A stretch of DNA of 64,000 nt from Paracoccaceae bacterium (GTDB lineage Bacteria > Pseudomonadota > Alphaproteobacteria > Rhodobacterales > Rhodobacteraceae). This document shows, piece after piece, positions 29,132-38,319 of this stretch. The notes below the pieces were generated by a model. The model searched no databases, had not been told where the DNA came from, and was given only the letters and a program-made list of their open reading frames with translations. The translations under genes and the position numbers were made by a program. Positions within the stretch are counted from its first letter, which is position 1, and every line of letters starts with the position of its first letter. Where the stretch lies: NCBI GenBank assembly GCA_019454225.1, contig CP075370.1, forward strand, positions 2,594,001 through 2,658,000, written 5' to 3'.

Positions 29132-30466
29132 TCACATCTCGTCCAGGGCTTCGACGGCCTTCTGAAGGTCGTCCTTCGTCGCGGTCTGTTCGGTCACGGT
29201 GGCTGCCGACAGGATGTGATCGACCACCTTGTCCTCGAAGATCGGCGCGCGCAGCTGCTGCTGCATCTGCGGGTTCTTCTGCACGAATTCGAAGAACTGC
29301 CGTTCCTGGCCGGGATATTGCCGCGCCGCCTGCAGCACGGCCTGCGTCATCTCGGCATCGGTCACCACCACCTCTGCCTTGCGTCCGATCTCGGCCAGCA
29401 CAAGGCCAAGCCGCACGCGGCGCACGGCCAGCGCATTGTGTTCGTCGGTCGGGGCGATCGAGCCATGGTCATGGCCCTGATGGTCCGGGTTTTCCTCGTG
29501 CCAGAGCTGATGGGCAATCTGGTTCGCCTCGGCCTCGACCAGCTTGGCGGGCAGATCGAACGTGACCATCTTGTCCAGTTGGTCCAGCAGCGCGCGCTTG
29601 AGGACGGCGCGCGAAGCGCCCTGGTACTCGGCCTCGAGCCGTTCGGAAATCTGGCCGCGCAGCGCGTCAAGATTGTCGGCGCCGTATTTCTTGGCCATCT
29701 CGTCATCGACGGCCGCCGATTTTCCGGCCTTCACCGCCTTGATCGTGCAGGCAAAGACCGCGTCCTTGCCTGCCAGATGCTTGGCGCCATAGGCTTCCGG
29801 GAAGGTGACGCTGACGTTGATCTCGTCACCGGCCTTCACGCCGACCAGTTGCGCCTCGAAACCCGGGATGAACGAGTTCGAACCCAGGACCAGCGGATAG
29901 TCCTCGGCCGATCCGCCCTCGAACAGCTCGCCATCGACCGAACCCTTGAAGTCGATCACCACCTGGTCGCCATCGACGGCCGCCGCGCCGGCCTCGCGGT
30001 CCTCATAGACCTTGGCGGTCTCCGCCAGGTTGGCCAGCGCCTCGGCCACAGCAGCGTCATCGGCCTTCACGACCAGACGCTGCAGCGCGATCGACGCCAT
30101 GTCGACCTCGGGGATTGCGGGCAGAGCCTCATAGGTCATCTCGACCACGACATCCTGGCCTTCCGACCAGGTATCACCGCCCACCATCTTGACCTCGGGC
30201 TGAAGCGCCGGGCGGTCGCCGGTGCGGTCGAAATGGTCCTTCATCGCGCCGTCGATCGCGTCCTGCATCGCATCGCCCAGGATGCGCGGCCCGAACTGCT
30301 TCTTCAGGATCGGCAGCGGCACCTTGCCCTTGCGAAAGCCCTTCATCTCGATCTCGGGCTGCGCCTCGACCAGCTTGGCCTGGACCTTGGCGTCCAGTTC
30401 GGCGGCGGTCACGGTGATCGTGACGCCACGCTTCAGGCCTTCATTCACGGTTTCGGCAATCTGCAT
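29132..30466 (-). CDS. tig: Trigger factor
   Basis: 444 residues from ATG 30466 ([19 protein letters not shown]). The ribosome-binding signature is seen as [17 protein letters not shown]. The central FKBP-type prolyl isomerase domain includes [19 protein letters not shown] and [18 protein letters not shown]. The C-terminal helical chaperone arm ends [11 protein letters not shown]. Ribosome-associated chaperone. The 90-codon upstream extension overlaps the tRNA fragment and is rejected. Confidence 0.97.
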   Translation of the reverse strand: MQIAETVNEGLKRGVTITVTAAELDAKVQAKLVEAQPEIEMKGFRKGKVPLPILKKQFGPRILGDAMQDAIDGAMKDHFDRTGDRPALQPEVKMVGGDTWSEGQDVVVEMTYEALPAIPEVDMASIALQRLVVKADDAAVAEALANLAETAKVYEDREAGAAAVDGDQVVIDFKGSVDGELFEGGSAEDYPLVLGSNSFIPGFEAQLVGVKAGDEINVSVTFPEAYGAKHLAGKDAVFACTIKAVKAGKSAAVDDEMAKKYGADNLDALRGQISERLEAEYQGASRAVLKRALLDQLDKMVTFDLPAKLVEAEANQIAHQLWHEENPDHQGHDHGSIAPTDEHNALAVRRVRLGLVLAEIGRKAEVVVTDAEMTQAVLQAARQYPGQERQFFEFVQKNPQMQQQLRAPIFEDKVVDHILSAATVTEQTATKDDLQKAVEALDEM

Positions 30467-30621
30467 GCGTGCGGTCCTTCGTCTGTCCGGGTCGGGGCGG
30501 AAGGTCCGCCCATGATGCGCAAGGCCGTCCCCGGTCTGGCGGGGGCGGCCAATCGCGCGCCTTCTAGCAAAGCCAAAGGAGGGATGCGAGGGGGAAATGC
30601 GCGCCACCAGCGGAGGCAGGC

Positions 30622-30676
30622 TGGTGCGGGTGAAGGGACTTGAACCCCCACGCCTTGCGGCGCCGGAACCTAAATC
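30622..30676. repeat. Left attachment site (attL), 3' tRNA-Leu fragment
   Basis: Identical over 55 bp to 55349-55403. It contains the tRNA-Leu T-arm, variable arm, 3' acceptor strand and CCA in minus-strand orientation, and breaks off in the anticodon loop. It is a fragment, not a functional tRNA. Confidence 0.9.
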
Positions 30677-30867
30677 TGATGCCGCTCTCCAGAGTATCCA
30701 GTCATCGACAGCGACTCGAAGCCATATATTCAACAAGTCATGCGATTTATGTCGAACTCTGCGTCGATCTGGTCTAAGTCTGCCCTGAGTGCGGTATCAG
30801 TCCACGTGTCACCCAGTTGGCACCCAGAAGTTTGCATCCGGAATCGTGAGTAGGGACAACTAGACAA

Positions 30868-32043
30868 ATGAGACAAGCTGCCCGGAAGGCGACGACCTTC
30901 TCGAAGACGGCGAAAATCGGTGCCGCTACCCGTCACTCCGCCCTGCCCGACGGCGCATTGGAACTGCTAATTCGCGACAAGGATCTGACGGGCTTCGCGC
31001 TGCGTGTCCGCCGGGAGTCGGCACGTTACGTCATGGAGGGCCGGGTCGCGGGTACCGGCATTCGGCGCAAGATCACTATCGGCGACGCAGCCACCATGTC
31101 GGCATCCGAGGCGCGCGACCGGGCGATGTCGATCCGGAACCAAATGCGGGCTGGCGACGACCCAGTAAAGCTTCACACAGTAGCGCCCCAAATCTTCGGT
31201 GACATAGCGGCGGAGTTCCAGGGGCGCTGGGTGGCGGGCAAGATCGGGCGGAAGGCGCCCCGCCCCGCCTCTATTGCGGGCATGACTACCGATCTGAAGC
31301 GCGCTCTGAACAACTTCGCCTCAACAAGAATCAACGAAATTGATGCCAAGGCTATCCGGAGTTTCAGGGCGAAGCTGTTGGCCGAGGACGTTAGCCCCGC
31401 AGTGAAGCGCCGGGCGTTCGGCGCGCTGACTATGGTGATGGCCTACGCCCAGGACGTCGGGCACATCGCCGACAACCCAGCCGCCAGCTTTACACTGCCT
31501 GCAGCATCCGTGCCACGCGAGCGGTATCTCTCTCCAGAGGAACTTGCCGCAGCGTGGAGCGCCTGCAGCGCACTAGGCAGGCCCGGAGACGCCGTTCGGT
31601 TCCTAATCGCCATGCCAGTCAGGTTGTCAGAGGTCAGACTAATGACCTGGACCTGGATCGACATGGCAGCCAAGACGCTCACGATCCCCGCAACTGCTAA
31701 GGGCAACAAGGCCGCCGAGACGTTCATCTTGCCTCTATGCGACATGGCAGTGGACATTTTGGCCCGCCAGCCGACGCGGGACGGTCTGGTCTTCCGTGGG
31801 CGACAGGGCGGGCCTGTCAGCCTGGGTAGTGATGTGAAGGACAGGCTGGACGCGTTATCCGGTGTGACGGAATGGCGGTTCCACGACCTTCGTCGTACGG
31901 TGGTGACACTTCTGGCCGATGCAGATCACGAGATCGACGTGGACGCCTGCGACAGGTGGCTTCAACACAAGCGGACCGGCATCAAGGCCGTCTATCAGCG
32001 CGCATCGCGTCGATGCGCAAAGTCGCGGCAAGCTGGGACCTGA
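30868..32043 (+). CDS. int: Tyrosine recombinase (island integrase), C-terminus frameshifted
   Basis: 391 residues as read. An N-terminal DUF4102-like arm-binding region and a core-binding domain precede the catalytic domain. Catalytic residues are visible: Arg in MPVRLSEVRL, Lys in ATAKGNKAAE, HxxR in RFHDLRRT, and the Tyr nucleophile in IKAVYQRA. After YQRASR the frame reads 15 odd residues and stops. The alternative frame continues SMRKVAASWDLTLRKIVEL to a stop at 32105 that overlaps the next start (ATGA). A single-base loss near 32010 probably removed the native tail. The catalytic Tyr is kept, so activity is possible. It is close to attL and would catalyse integration at the tRNA. Confidence 0.9.
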   Translation: MRQAARKATTFSKTAKIGAATRHSALPDGALELLIRDKDLTGFALRVRRESARYVMEGRVAGTGIRRKITIGDAATMSASEARDRAMSIRNQMRAGDDPVKLHTVAPQIFGDIAAEFQGRWVAGKIGRKAPRPASIAGMTTDLKRALNNFASTRINEIDAKAIRSFRAKLLAEDVSPAVKRRAFGALTMVMAYAQDVGHIADNPAASFTLPAASVPRERYLSPEELAAAWSACSALGRPGDAVRFLIAMPVRLSEVRLMTWTWIDMAAKTLTIPATAKGNKAAETFILPLCDMAVDILARQPTRDGLVFRGRQGGPVSLGSDVKDRLDALSGVTEWRFHDLRRTVVTLLADADHEIDVDACDRWLQHKRTGIKAVYQRASRRCAKSRQAGT

Positions 32044-32101
32044 CTCTTCGTAAGATTGTAGAGCTTGATGCGGCTGCCAGCACCGAAGAGGAGAGCAACT
32101 T

Positions 32102-32518
32102 ATGACTCATCTCAGTGGTCGCGTTTCGGTTTGGCGGTCTAGTGAAGATGCGCCTGCGGCTTGCCGTTGCCGTCGAACTGCAGTCTTGGAGCCCATGCAT
32201 ATTTTTTGCGGCGGTACGCCCGATCACGAGAATGGTTGCCCTGGAATGAATGGTTGGGTCTATCCAGGCGGGCTATGGTGCGAGGTTCTGCCTCCCCCTC
32301 CCCCAACATCACCGTCCCTTGGCCCGGGCCGCTATGACCTCCATGCCAATCTTGCGGTGGAACTCATGGCAATCGGGAAGGCCCGATCCGTGGCAGACGC
32401 ATGCAGACAAGCTATAGCAACGCTTGGACGAGGGCAGCACTGGGGAGCAGATGATTCAAGAATTTCCGCGCCGGATGGGTTGTACAAGCGTGCCAGCGCT
32501 CTCTTGAAGGGCAAATGA
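32102..32518 (+). CDS. Hypothetical protein downstream of integrase
   Basis: 138 residues. AGGAGAG lies 7 bases before ATG 32102, and the ATG overlaps the stop of the integrase's native-tail frame, which supports translation. It has several Cys and His residues in the first half (ACRCRRT, MHIFCGG, HENGCPG, GLWCEV), possibly metal-binding, and a C-terminal helical part (LAVELMAIGKARSVADACRQ). No family recognised. Confidence 0.5.
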   Translation: MTHLSGRVSVWRSSEDAPAACRCRRTAVLEPMHIFCGGTPDHENGCPGMNGWVYPGGLWCEVLPPPPPTSPSLGPGRYDLHANLAVELMAIGKARSVADACRQAIATLGRGQHWGADDSRISAPDGLYKRASALLKGK

Positions 32519-32608
32519 AATTCGGTGTCTTCGGTGTGATAGATTTCCGAACATCTGCACCGTAGAATGAGATAAATGGACTGGGCCACTCCAACAAGGG
32601 CCCTATTC

Positions 32609-32866
32609 ATGACCTCCCGGATTTTCTTTGAGCGCGAAGCCGCGACCTTCCTGACTGAGGAACTTAAGGTTCCCGTCAAGACCAGCACACTTGCAGCTAA
32701 ACGGATGAATGGGGGCGGTCCGACCTACCGTCGCGTTCTCGGCCGGATTGAGTATGTCGAAGCGGACTTGCGCGAATGGGTGGATACCCTTCGTGCCCAC
32801 CGCTTTACATCGACGGCTCAAGAGCCGATGATCGGCGGCCCCAAGCGGAAGGGTATGACGCCGTGA
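32609..32866 (+). CDS. AlpA/excisionase-like helix-turn-helix protein
   Basis: 85 residues from ATG 32609 (MTSRIFFEREAATFLTEEL). The pattern 'E.A..L......V...TL....M.GGGP.YRRVLGRIEYVEADLREWVDTL' is that of AlpA/MerR-like excisionases: helix-turn-helix, then a wing with RIEY and a final DL..W helix. Such proteins act as recombination directionality factors or regulators of island genes. The upstream 11 codons to 32576 are unlikely. Its TGA overlaps the next GTG. Confidence 0.7.
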   Translation: MTSRIFFEREAATFLTEELKVPVKTSTLAAKRMNGGGPTYRRVLGRIEYVEADLREWVDTLRAHRFTSTAQEPMIGGPKRKGMTP

Positions 32867-33060
32867 TCGGCGACCCTCCCCACGCCATCTGCTTGTCTTC
32901 CGAAATGGTCGACCCAGCGTCAGGCTTTGTTGCTTACGCGGTACGCAATGCGGACTGCCGAGTTGCTCGCCTTTCGAAGCTGGTGTTTCTTTCACGCAGC
33001 CGCACACGCCGGATACTCTCGGGCAAAGTTGGCCCCGGGAATCCGCGCCCTGTTCGGTGA
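32863..33060 (+). CDS. Small coupled ORF between AlpA-like and primase genes
   Basis: 65 residues from GTG 32863. It overlaps the AlpA-like stop by four bases (GTGA) and its own stop overlaps the primase GTG in the same way. The product is basic (ARLSKLVFLSRSRTRRILSG) with no recognised domain. The double coupling is the main reason to call it a gene. Confidence 0.45.
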   Translation: MIGDPPHAICLSSEMVDPASGFVAYAVRNADCRVARLSKLVFLSRSRTRRILSGKVGPGNPRPVR

Positions 33061-33995
33061 CCGCAGCCATGGCTAAGCGCGGCGCAGTGCATCCAAACAC
33101 TGACATGGTTGCGTCGGTTTGCGACGCCCAGCTTTTGACGCTTTCCCGCGGTGGTCGCTGGTATGGCCGCTACGGCACCCTGCCGTGCCCTTTGTGTCAG
33201 CCCGAGGCCCGGCCGGGACAGAATGCCCTGACCCTGTCCGATGGCGCCAAGGGGTTGCTGGCGCATTGCAAGAAGACCGGGTGCGCCTTCCGCGACGTGG
33301 CGGCAGCGCTGGGCATCACGCCGGGCACCTTCTCGGCCCCCAACCCGGCGATCCTTGCTCAGCACGCAGCGGACCGCCAGGCCGAAGCCGAGAAGCGCGC
33401 CAGACAGGCGCGGACGATCTGGGTCGAGGCCGCGCCGATCTCCGGCACCATCGCGGAAACCTACCTGCGCGGGCGGGGCATCACCTGCGACCTTCCCGAC
33501 TCGCTGCGCTTTCACCCCGAGGCATGGCACGGCCCGACCGCCCGGCGCCTGCCTGCGCTGGTGGCGCGTGTGGACGGATCCAGCAGCTTCGCCGTGCACC
33601 GGACCTTTCTGCGCCAGGACGGCAACGGGAAGGCCGAAGTGGAGCCGCAGAAGGCAATGCTAGGGGCCGTCAAGGGCGGGGCAGTGCAGCTTGCAAGGGC
33701 GTCAGGACCACTTGTGGTGGCCGAGGGAATCGAGACGGCATTGAGCCTTGCCTCGGGCCTGCTGTGTGAACCCGCGACGGTCTGGGCCGCGCTGTCCACT
33801 TCAGGCATGCGGGCGCTTGAGCTGCCCGCCTGTACGGGCCGCCTGACTGTGGCCTGTGACGGCGACGCGCCGGGCCGCGCCGCAGCGCTGATGCTGGCGG
33901 AACGGGCGTATGGGTTGGGCTGGCGAGTCGGTCTTCTCGACCCCGGCGACGGAGCCGACTTCAACGACCTGCTGCGTAAAGGGGTGGCGGCATGA
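33057..33995 (+). CDS. Toprim-domain primase-like protein
   Basis: 312 residues from GTG 33057; ATG 33069 is the alternative. The N-terminal zinc ribbon reads CPLCQPEARPG with HCKKTGC. A Toprim domain follows: LVVAEGIETALSLASGL (catalytic Glu) and LTVACDGDAPGRAAALM (DxD). This layout matches primases of phage P4-like islands and plasmids. It would synthesise primers for element replication with the next gene's ATPase. It overlaps that gene by four bases. Confidence 0.85.
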   Translation: MTAAMAKRGAVHPNTDMVASVCDAQLLTLSRGGRWYGRYGTLPCPLCQPEARPGQNALTLSDGAKGLLAHCKKTGCAFRDVAAALGITPGTFSAPNPAILAQHAADRQAEAEKRARQARTIWVEAAPISGTIAETYLRGRGITCDLPDSLRFHPEAWHGPTARRLPALVARVDGSSSFAVHRTFLRQDGNGKAEVEPQKAMLGAVKGGAVQLARASGPLVVAEGIETALSLASGLLCEPATVWAALSTSGMRALELPACTGRLTVACDGDAPGRAAALMLAERAYGLGWRVGLLDPGDGADFNDLLRKGVAA

Positions 33996-35206
33996 CGCAC
34001 ATCAAGCTTATCCCTTTTCCCCCTGGCATGAATGTCGAGGCACCCCCGCCCGTGCCCAGCGCCGCTGGCTTCGCGCCCTGGTGCGTTATCAACCCGGCCG
34101 CTATCCCTCAAACCCGCTTCGCCTATGGCGACACCTACGCGGCGGGATACCTGACCGTCACCTTGGCGGCGCCCAAGGTCGGGAAGTCCCTTCTCGGAAT
34201 AGCTGAGGCCGTGGATGCCGCATCAGGCCGGGGCTTTCTGACCGGCAAACCGGCCGACCCCATGGCGGTTCTGTACTTCAACGCCGAGGATGACCAGGAC
34301 GTGCTGAATGCGCGGGTAGTGGCTGCAACGATGGCGCATGGGGTGAAGCAGTCGGAAATCGCAGGCCGCCTGTTGGCAGTGTCCGGGGTGCCAGAGGATC
34401 GGCAACTGGTGCTGATCAGCGGAAACAATGCGACAATCAACGAACCAGCCTTCGCCTTCCTTGCCGATCTGTTCCGGCGCGAAAGGATCAAGCTGGCGAT
34501 ATTCGACCCGCTGCAAGACCTGTCGCAAAGCCCCGAGACGAACGACGCATTCCGCGCGCTGGGCGCCCGCGTCCGGCGGCTGGCGGCAAATACAGGGGTC
34601 GCGCTGGGCCTGGTGCATCACACCCGCAAGCCCAGCGCCGGGGTGCAGCCGACGATGGACGATGGCCGCGGCGGATCGGCGTTGCGCGGGGTGGCGCGCT
34701 TCAACCGGCTTCTGGTGCCGATGACTGACGGCGAAGGCGCCAAGGCCGGTGTTGACGATTTCCGCCACTACTTCCGCATTGCCGAGACCGAAAGCAACCT
34801 CGCCCCGCCGTCATCAACACGGAACAACTGGTTCGAAAAGACCAGCATCGCCATCGGCAACGGTGCCTTCTACCCAGCCGTCAAGCGCTGGTCCTGGCCC
34901 GAAGCCTTCGCCGGCGTGACCATCAACGATGCCTCCCGAGTGAGGGCCGCGATCGCCGCCCGTTCCGCTGATGGCAGGCCGCCGCGCGAAAACGCGCAGG
35001 CGAAGGATTGGGCCGGGTATGTGGTGGCCGAGGTGCTGGGCCTTGATCCAGCGAAGAAGGCCGACAAGGCGCGGATCGGCAGCATGCTGCAAGGCTGGAT
35101 AGCTTCCGGGGTACTGGCGAAGCAGAACTTGCCCGTCGGTCCGAACCGGAAATCCGTGCCTTGTCTTGTCGCCGGCCCGAATAACCCTGTCGAGGTGGCG
35201 GAATGA
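33992..35206 (+). CDS. RepA-like hexameric helicase / AAA_25 ATPase
   Basis: 404 residues. Walker A is LAAPKVGKSLLGIAEA at about residue 57, and Walker B is KLAIFDPLQDLSQ. The segment LGLVHHTRKPSAGVQ is the conserved KaiC/RecA-like region seen in RepA of RSF1010-type plasmids and in island ATPases. The C-terminus is a small winged-helix-like part (IGSMLQGWIASGVLAK). It is coupled to the primase gene (ATGA). Tandem 10-11-bp repeats begin two bases after its stop. Confidence 0.85.
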   Translation: MTHIKLIPFPPGMNVEAPPPVPSAAGFAPWCVINPAAIPQTRFAYGDTYAAGYLTVTLAAPKVGKSLLGIAEAVDAASGRGFLTGKPADPMAVLYFNAEDDQDVLNARVVAATMAHGVKQSEIAGRLLAVSGVPEDRQLVLISGNNATINEPAFAFLADLFRRERIKLAIFDPLQDLSQSPETNDAFRALGARVRRLAANTGVALGLVHHTRKPSAGVQPTMDDGRGGSALRGVARFNRLLVPMTDGEGAKAGVDDFRHYFRIAETESNLAPPSSTRNNWFEKTSIAIGNGAFYPAVKRWSWPEAFAGVTINDASRVRAAIAARSADGRPPRENAQAKDWAGYVVAEVLGLDPAKKADKARIGSMLQGWIASGVLAKQNLPVGPNRKSVPCLVAGPNNPVEVAE

Positions 35207-35207
35207 C

Positions 35208-35357
35208 TGCACCCACCTGCACCCACCTGCACCCACTTGCACCCACCTTGCACCCACCTGCCGCACGTGCCTGCAACCTGCACCCACCACCCCTCCCTTT
35301 TTAGGGGTGTGGGGTGTTGGTGGTGGCAGAAGCTCACCGGCCATTTGCACCCACCTC
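35208..35357 (+). repeat. Tandem TGCACCCACC repeats, candidate iterons
   Basis: Five head-to-tail copies of TGCACCCACC(T) with period 10-11 occupy 35208-35258 (third copy has one change). Further copies are at 35279-35288 and 35346-35355. A small hairpin ACCCCT/AGGGGT with a T-run loop lies between them near 35288-35308. The position right after primase and RepA-like genes suggests an origin of replication or replication-protein binding site. The stretch 35207-35551 has no gene I can support. Confidence 0.7.
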
Positions 35358-35551
35358 GGCGAAAAGCGTACCGCGTCCCGCTCGCTCAAGAAAAGAATCC
35401 CTCTCCGGCTTGCCTACGAATCGACTTCCTGGTGATCGCCCAGAGCAGCCCGCAGCAGAACGTTGCGGGCAGGTAATCGATCGCTCCCAATGTCGACAAC
35501 TTAAGTATCTGACCGTAAAAGACTAAATCGAAAATCGAGGAGTTTAGCCAA

Positions 35552-35980
35552 ATGATTTGTGAACGCGCGTACAAGACCCACATTAGGCAACTCGGCCGCA
35601 CCGCCGACGACTTCACCTTCGTGCTGGGTGTAAAGGTGCGGCTCACGCGAACGCCTTGCCATCTCGGAGGGCAGCGCCTTTGGTTCCTGTGCCCGAACTG
35701 CGGGCGTCGATGCGCCATCCTCTATCCGCTGTTCTGCCGCCTCTGTGCCAACGGGCGATACCTCTCCGAACGCCTTTCGGTGCGATCCCGCAGGATCAGG
35801 AGGGCGATCGAACTGCGGGAAAGGCTGGGTCAGACCGAGGGCGGCACCATTGCGCCCTTTCCGAAAAAGCCGAAGCGGATGCGCTGGCGCACCTATTACA
35901 GGCTGTGGGACAAGTCCCATGCTCTCGAAGCGGTGATGTGGGAGGCGGAATGGGCGATGTTGAAGCGGTGGAGGCGATGA
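35552..35980 (+). CDS. Island protein with zinc-ribbon motif
   Basis: 142 residues. Two Cys pairs, WFLCPNCGRRC and FCRLCANG, form a likely zinc ribbon preceded by TPCHLGGQRLW. This 'TPC..GG.R.WF.CP.CGRR' pattern is common in small uncharacterised proteins of proteobacterial islands. The C-terminus is basic (RWRTYYRLWDK). GAGGAG lies at 35537-35542. No function is known. Confidence 0.6.
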   Translation: MICERAYKTHIRQLGRTADDFTFVLGVKVRLTRTPCHLGGQRLWFLCPNCGRRCAILYPLFCRLCANGRYLSERLSVRSRRIRRAIELRERLGQTEGGTIAPFPKKPKRMRWRTYYRLWDKSHALEAVMWEAEWAMLKRWRR

Positions 35981-36034
35981 CCAGGGCTTGTGTTGCCACC
36001 CGGTTGGCGCTGGATTTCTCGCTGACCCTGTCCT

Positions 36035-36888
36035 AGGTCATGTTGACAAATGGCGGAGCCAGAGGCGGATCGACGTGATGTCGATGAAGCCCAAGAAGCT
36101 TTCAGCGGTCTTGTCGTAACGGGTTGCCACTCGTCTTGCATTCTTGAGCTTGTTGAAGCAGCGCTCCACAAGGTTGCGCAGTCGGTAGAGCTTGCGGTCG
36201 ACTGCCACACGTAGCTTTCGGGATTTCCGCATGGGGATCACTGGCACGACGTTGCGCGCTTCCATAGTTTTTCGAACGTTGTCAGAGTCATAGCCCCGGT
36301 CCGCGAGCAGGACGCTGGGCTCGGGCAGGTTGCCGTCCATGACCAGGTCGAAGCCCAGATAGTCCGATGTCTGACCCGGGGTGATGTCCGACCTCATGGG
36401 CAGGCCTGCACCATTGACGCGGAGGTGGATCTTGGTCGTGAAACCACCGCGCGAACGGCCGAAACCCTGTCGCGGAGTCCCCCTTTTGCGCCCGCTGCCT
36501 GATGATGGGCGCGAACCACGGTGCTGTCGATCATTTGAAGCGCGTCGGGAACCAGTCTGCTGTCGTTCAACGCTTCCATGATCCCTTCCCATAGCCCGGC
36601 TAATGTCCAGCGGCGGAACTGGCGGTAGACGGACGACCACTTGCCGAACTCCTCGGGCAGGTCACGCCACGGCGATCCGGTCCGGGCGATCAAAAAAAAT
36701 CCCATCAAGAACAAGCCGATGTTTCGTGGGTTTGCGTCCATGCGGCGCGCGGAAAGCCAAGATGAAGCGCTCGTGAAACGCCCACTCCTCGTCCGACATC
36801 AGGCCTCGTGCCAAGCTGGTCTCCATCGCAGTTACCACCTTGAATCACGATCAGCGCGCCCTGTGAATCCCTTTTGTCCACAAGGCCT
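36035..36888 (-). mobile_element. IS5-family element (IS427-like), copy 1
   Basis: About 854 bp. Imperfect terminal repeats AGGTCATGTTGACAAATGG (left) and the complement of CCTTTTGTCCACAAGGCCT (right) match at 16 of 19 positions. It has split an ISL3-type transposase. A 213-bp piece of the same element lies at 49202-49414. Confidence 0.75.
36038..36799 (-). pseudogene. IS5-family transposase, two frame breaks
   Basis: Reading from ATG 36799 (MSDEEWAFHERFILAFRAPH) the frame is lost at a run of eight A (36692-36699, T8 on the coding strand); the family text GIFWIARTGSPWRDLPEEFG resumes in another frame. A second change of frame occurs at AAAAGGGGG (36479-36487), the usual programmed slippage site of IS427-type elements, leading into RQGFGRSRGGFTTKIHLRVN and the DDE-domain end YRLRNLVERCFNKLKNARR. 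The second site is normal; the T8 break probably disables the copy. Confidence 0.7.
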
Positions 36889-36891
36889 TGT

Positions 36892-37489
36892 GACGGACCG
36901 CAGCCTGCCATTCCGGAACCGTCAGAGCAGCCTCGACCCCTGGCTGCCCCGCCTCGAGCGGGACTGGGACGCCGGTTGCCGAAACGGCGCGGAACTCTGG
37001 CGCCACCTCCGGGCCGCCGGCTTCGCAAGCAGCTTGCGGGTTGTCACGGAATGGACCACGAGGCGGCGACGAGCCGAGGCGGCAATGCCGGCCAAGGGCG
37101 GCAGCTGCCCGCCCGCGCGACGGATCGCCATGATGATGACGGCGCGGTATCGGCTGTCGCGGGCTGATACCCTAATCGTCGCCCGGATCGAGACCGCGAT
37201 TCCCGCCCTCGCGACAGCCCGGTCCCTGACCGACCGATTTGCCGACATGGTGCGCACTGGGCGCGCCGAAGACCTACCGGACTGGCTCTCCGACGCGGAG
37301 CGCAGTCCCCTGGCCTCCTTCGTTCGCGGCCTCCGCGCCGACGTCACGGCCGTGACCGCGGCACTCCGGGAAACCTGGTCGAACGGCCAGACGGAGGGCC
37401 AGATCAGCCGGCTGAAAACCCTGAAACGCCAGATGTACAGCCGCGCGGGCATGGACCTCCTCCGCGCCCGCCTCGTCGCCACACCGTGA
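36892..37489 (+). pseudogene. ISL3-family transposase, 3' remnant
   Basis: Only the C-terminal ~200 residues remain. They include the diagnostic end ETWSNGQTEGQISRLKTLKR with QMYSRAGMDLLRARL. The 5' part is missing and the IS5-family element abuts it. The right terminal repeat (GGCTGCACCAAGTCTGAGTC region, to about 37526) is still present. Confidence 0.75.
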
Positions 37490-37515
37490 AAGGCTGCACC
37501 AAGTCTGAGTCAGAG

Positions 37516-38031
37516 TCAGTTTTGCGTGCCGATTGACAATTCCTGCGCTTTCGGCGGGCGGGTGAAGAGTGAGAGCTTCTCTTTGGGCTTGCGCTTGGAG
37601 GGGTAGTCGCCGCCCGCTTTGCCGAACCCCAGCTTCGGGAGCATCCGGCGCATCACATCATTCTTCGTCGTGGCATAGACCCCGGCGCCCTTGGCGGCGT
37701 CGAGGGCGGCTTGCACCAGGCGTTGGCCATGCCCTTGGCACTCGTAGTCGTTGTGGACATGCACCCAGCCCAGTTCGAGCGGGTGCGCCGCCTCACCCGC
37801 TCCCTCGCCCGCCTTCTTGAAGGTCTTTTTGCGATAGTCTGCCGATGGTCGTTTCAGGGCGGCCGTGCCGATCAGGGTCTCACCATCATAGATCGTGACC
37901 AGGGCGACGGCTTCGTCAACCAGCCGTGGCAGGGTTTTCGGATCGACCTCCCCCGCCTCCTTCACGAGCGCGATGAATTCTGCCCGTTCCGCTTTTGTCA
38001 TATCCTCTGGCGTGGTCACGGTCAGTGTCAT
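37516..38031 (-). CDS. GNAT-family N-acetyltransferase
   Basis: 171 residues from ATG 38031 (MTLTVTTPEDMTKAERAEFI), with GGAG five to eight bases upstream. The acetyl-CoA-binding region reads LGWVHVHNDYECQGHGQRLV, the GNAT motif A pattern (Q/RxxGxG/A). The earlier part ALVTIYDGETLIGTAALKRP forms strands 2-4. Substrate unknown. The last codons read into the right end of the ISL3 remnant, so the natural C-terminus may have been replaced. Cargo gene of the island. Confidence 0.75.
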   Translation of the reverse strand: MTLTVTTPEDMTKAERAEFIALVKEAGEVDPKTLPRLVDEAVALVTIYDGETLIGTAALKRPSADYRKKTFKKAGEGAGEAAHPLELGWVHVHNDYECQGHGQRLVQAALDAAKGAGVYATTKNDVMRRMLPKLGFGKAGGDYPSKRKPKEKLSLFTRPPKAQELSIGTQN

Positions 38032-38319
38032 CATCGCTCCTAGTATCGGCCCTCCCCGTACATGGGTACATGGGCACGGACTTGCAAGCTGCTCCCCGAT
38101 CTTTGGGTCGCGGTGATCGAGGGCGGAGTGATGTACCTCGTCCGCGCCGATCACAGCAGAACGGTAAGTGGTGTCCCGGCTACGACGATCGTGTCCATGT
38201 CGCGCACCACGGTGACCCGGCCCTCGATAATACGATCGGCGATTGCCGGTCCAGCCGTAAGGAAAACCAAACTGGCGATTTTCCAGATCATCAGGTGATC
38301 AGGGCGACCAGCATCTTCG
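38032..38319. other. Intergenic stretch without supported gene
   Basis: Lies between two leftward genes. It contains a short direct repeat GTACATGG/GTACATGG near 38061-38076. A 78-codon rightward frame (38062-38298) has no recognisable protein features. No terminator-like hairpin with a T tract was seen after the HEPN gene. Confidence 0.4.

Noticed and set aside
30622-30676. A second functional tRNA-Leu at the left island end
   Set aside because: The 5' half (acceptor, D-arm, anticodon stem) is missing; only the 3' att duplicate is present.
35208-35258. Possible CRISPR array
   Set aside because: The repeats are 10-11 bp and directly adjacent, with no spacers and no cas genes.
36641-37489. 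Intact 282-residue rightward gene
   Set aside because: The first ~80 codons are antisense IS5 sequence; only the later part is an ISL3 transposase remnant.
38062-38298. 78-residue rightward frame before the HEPN gene end
   Set aside because: No ribosome-binding site, no recognisable features, and opposite to the direction of its neighbours.
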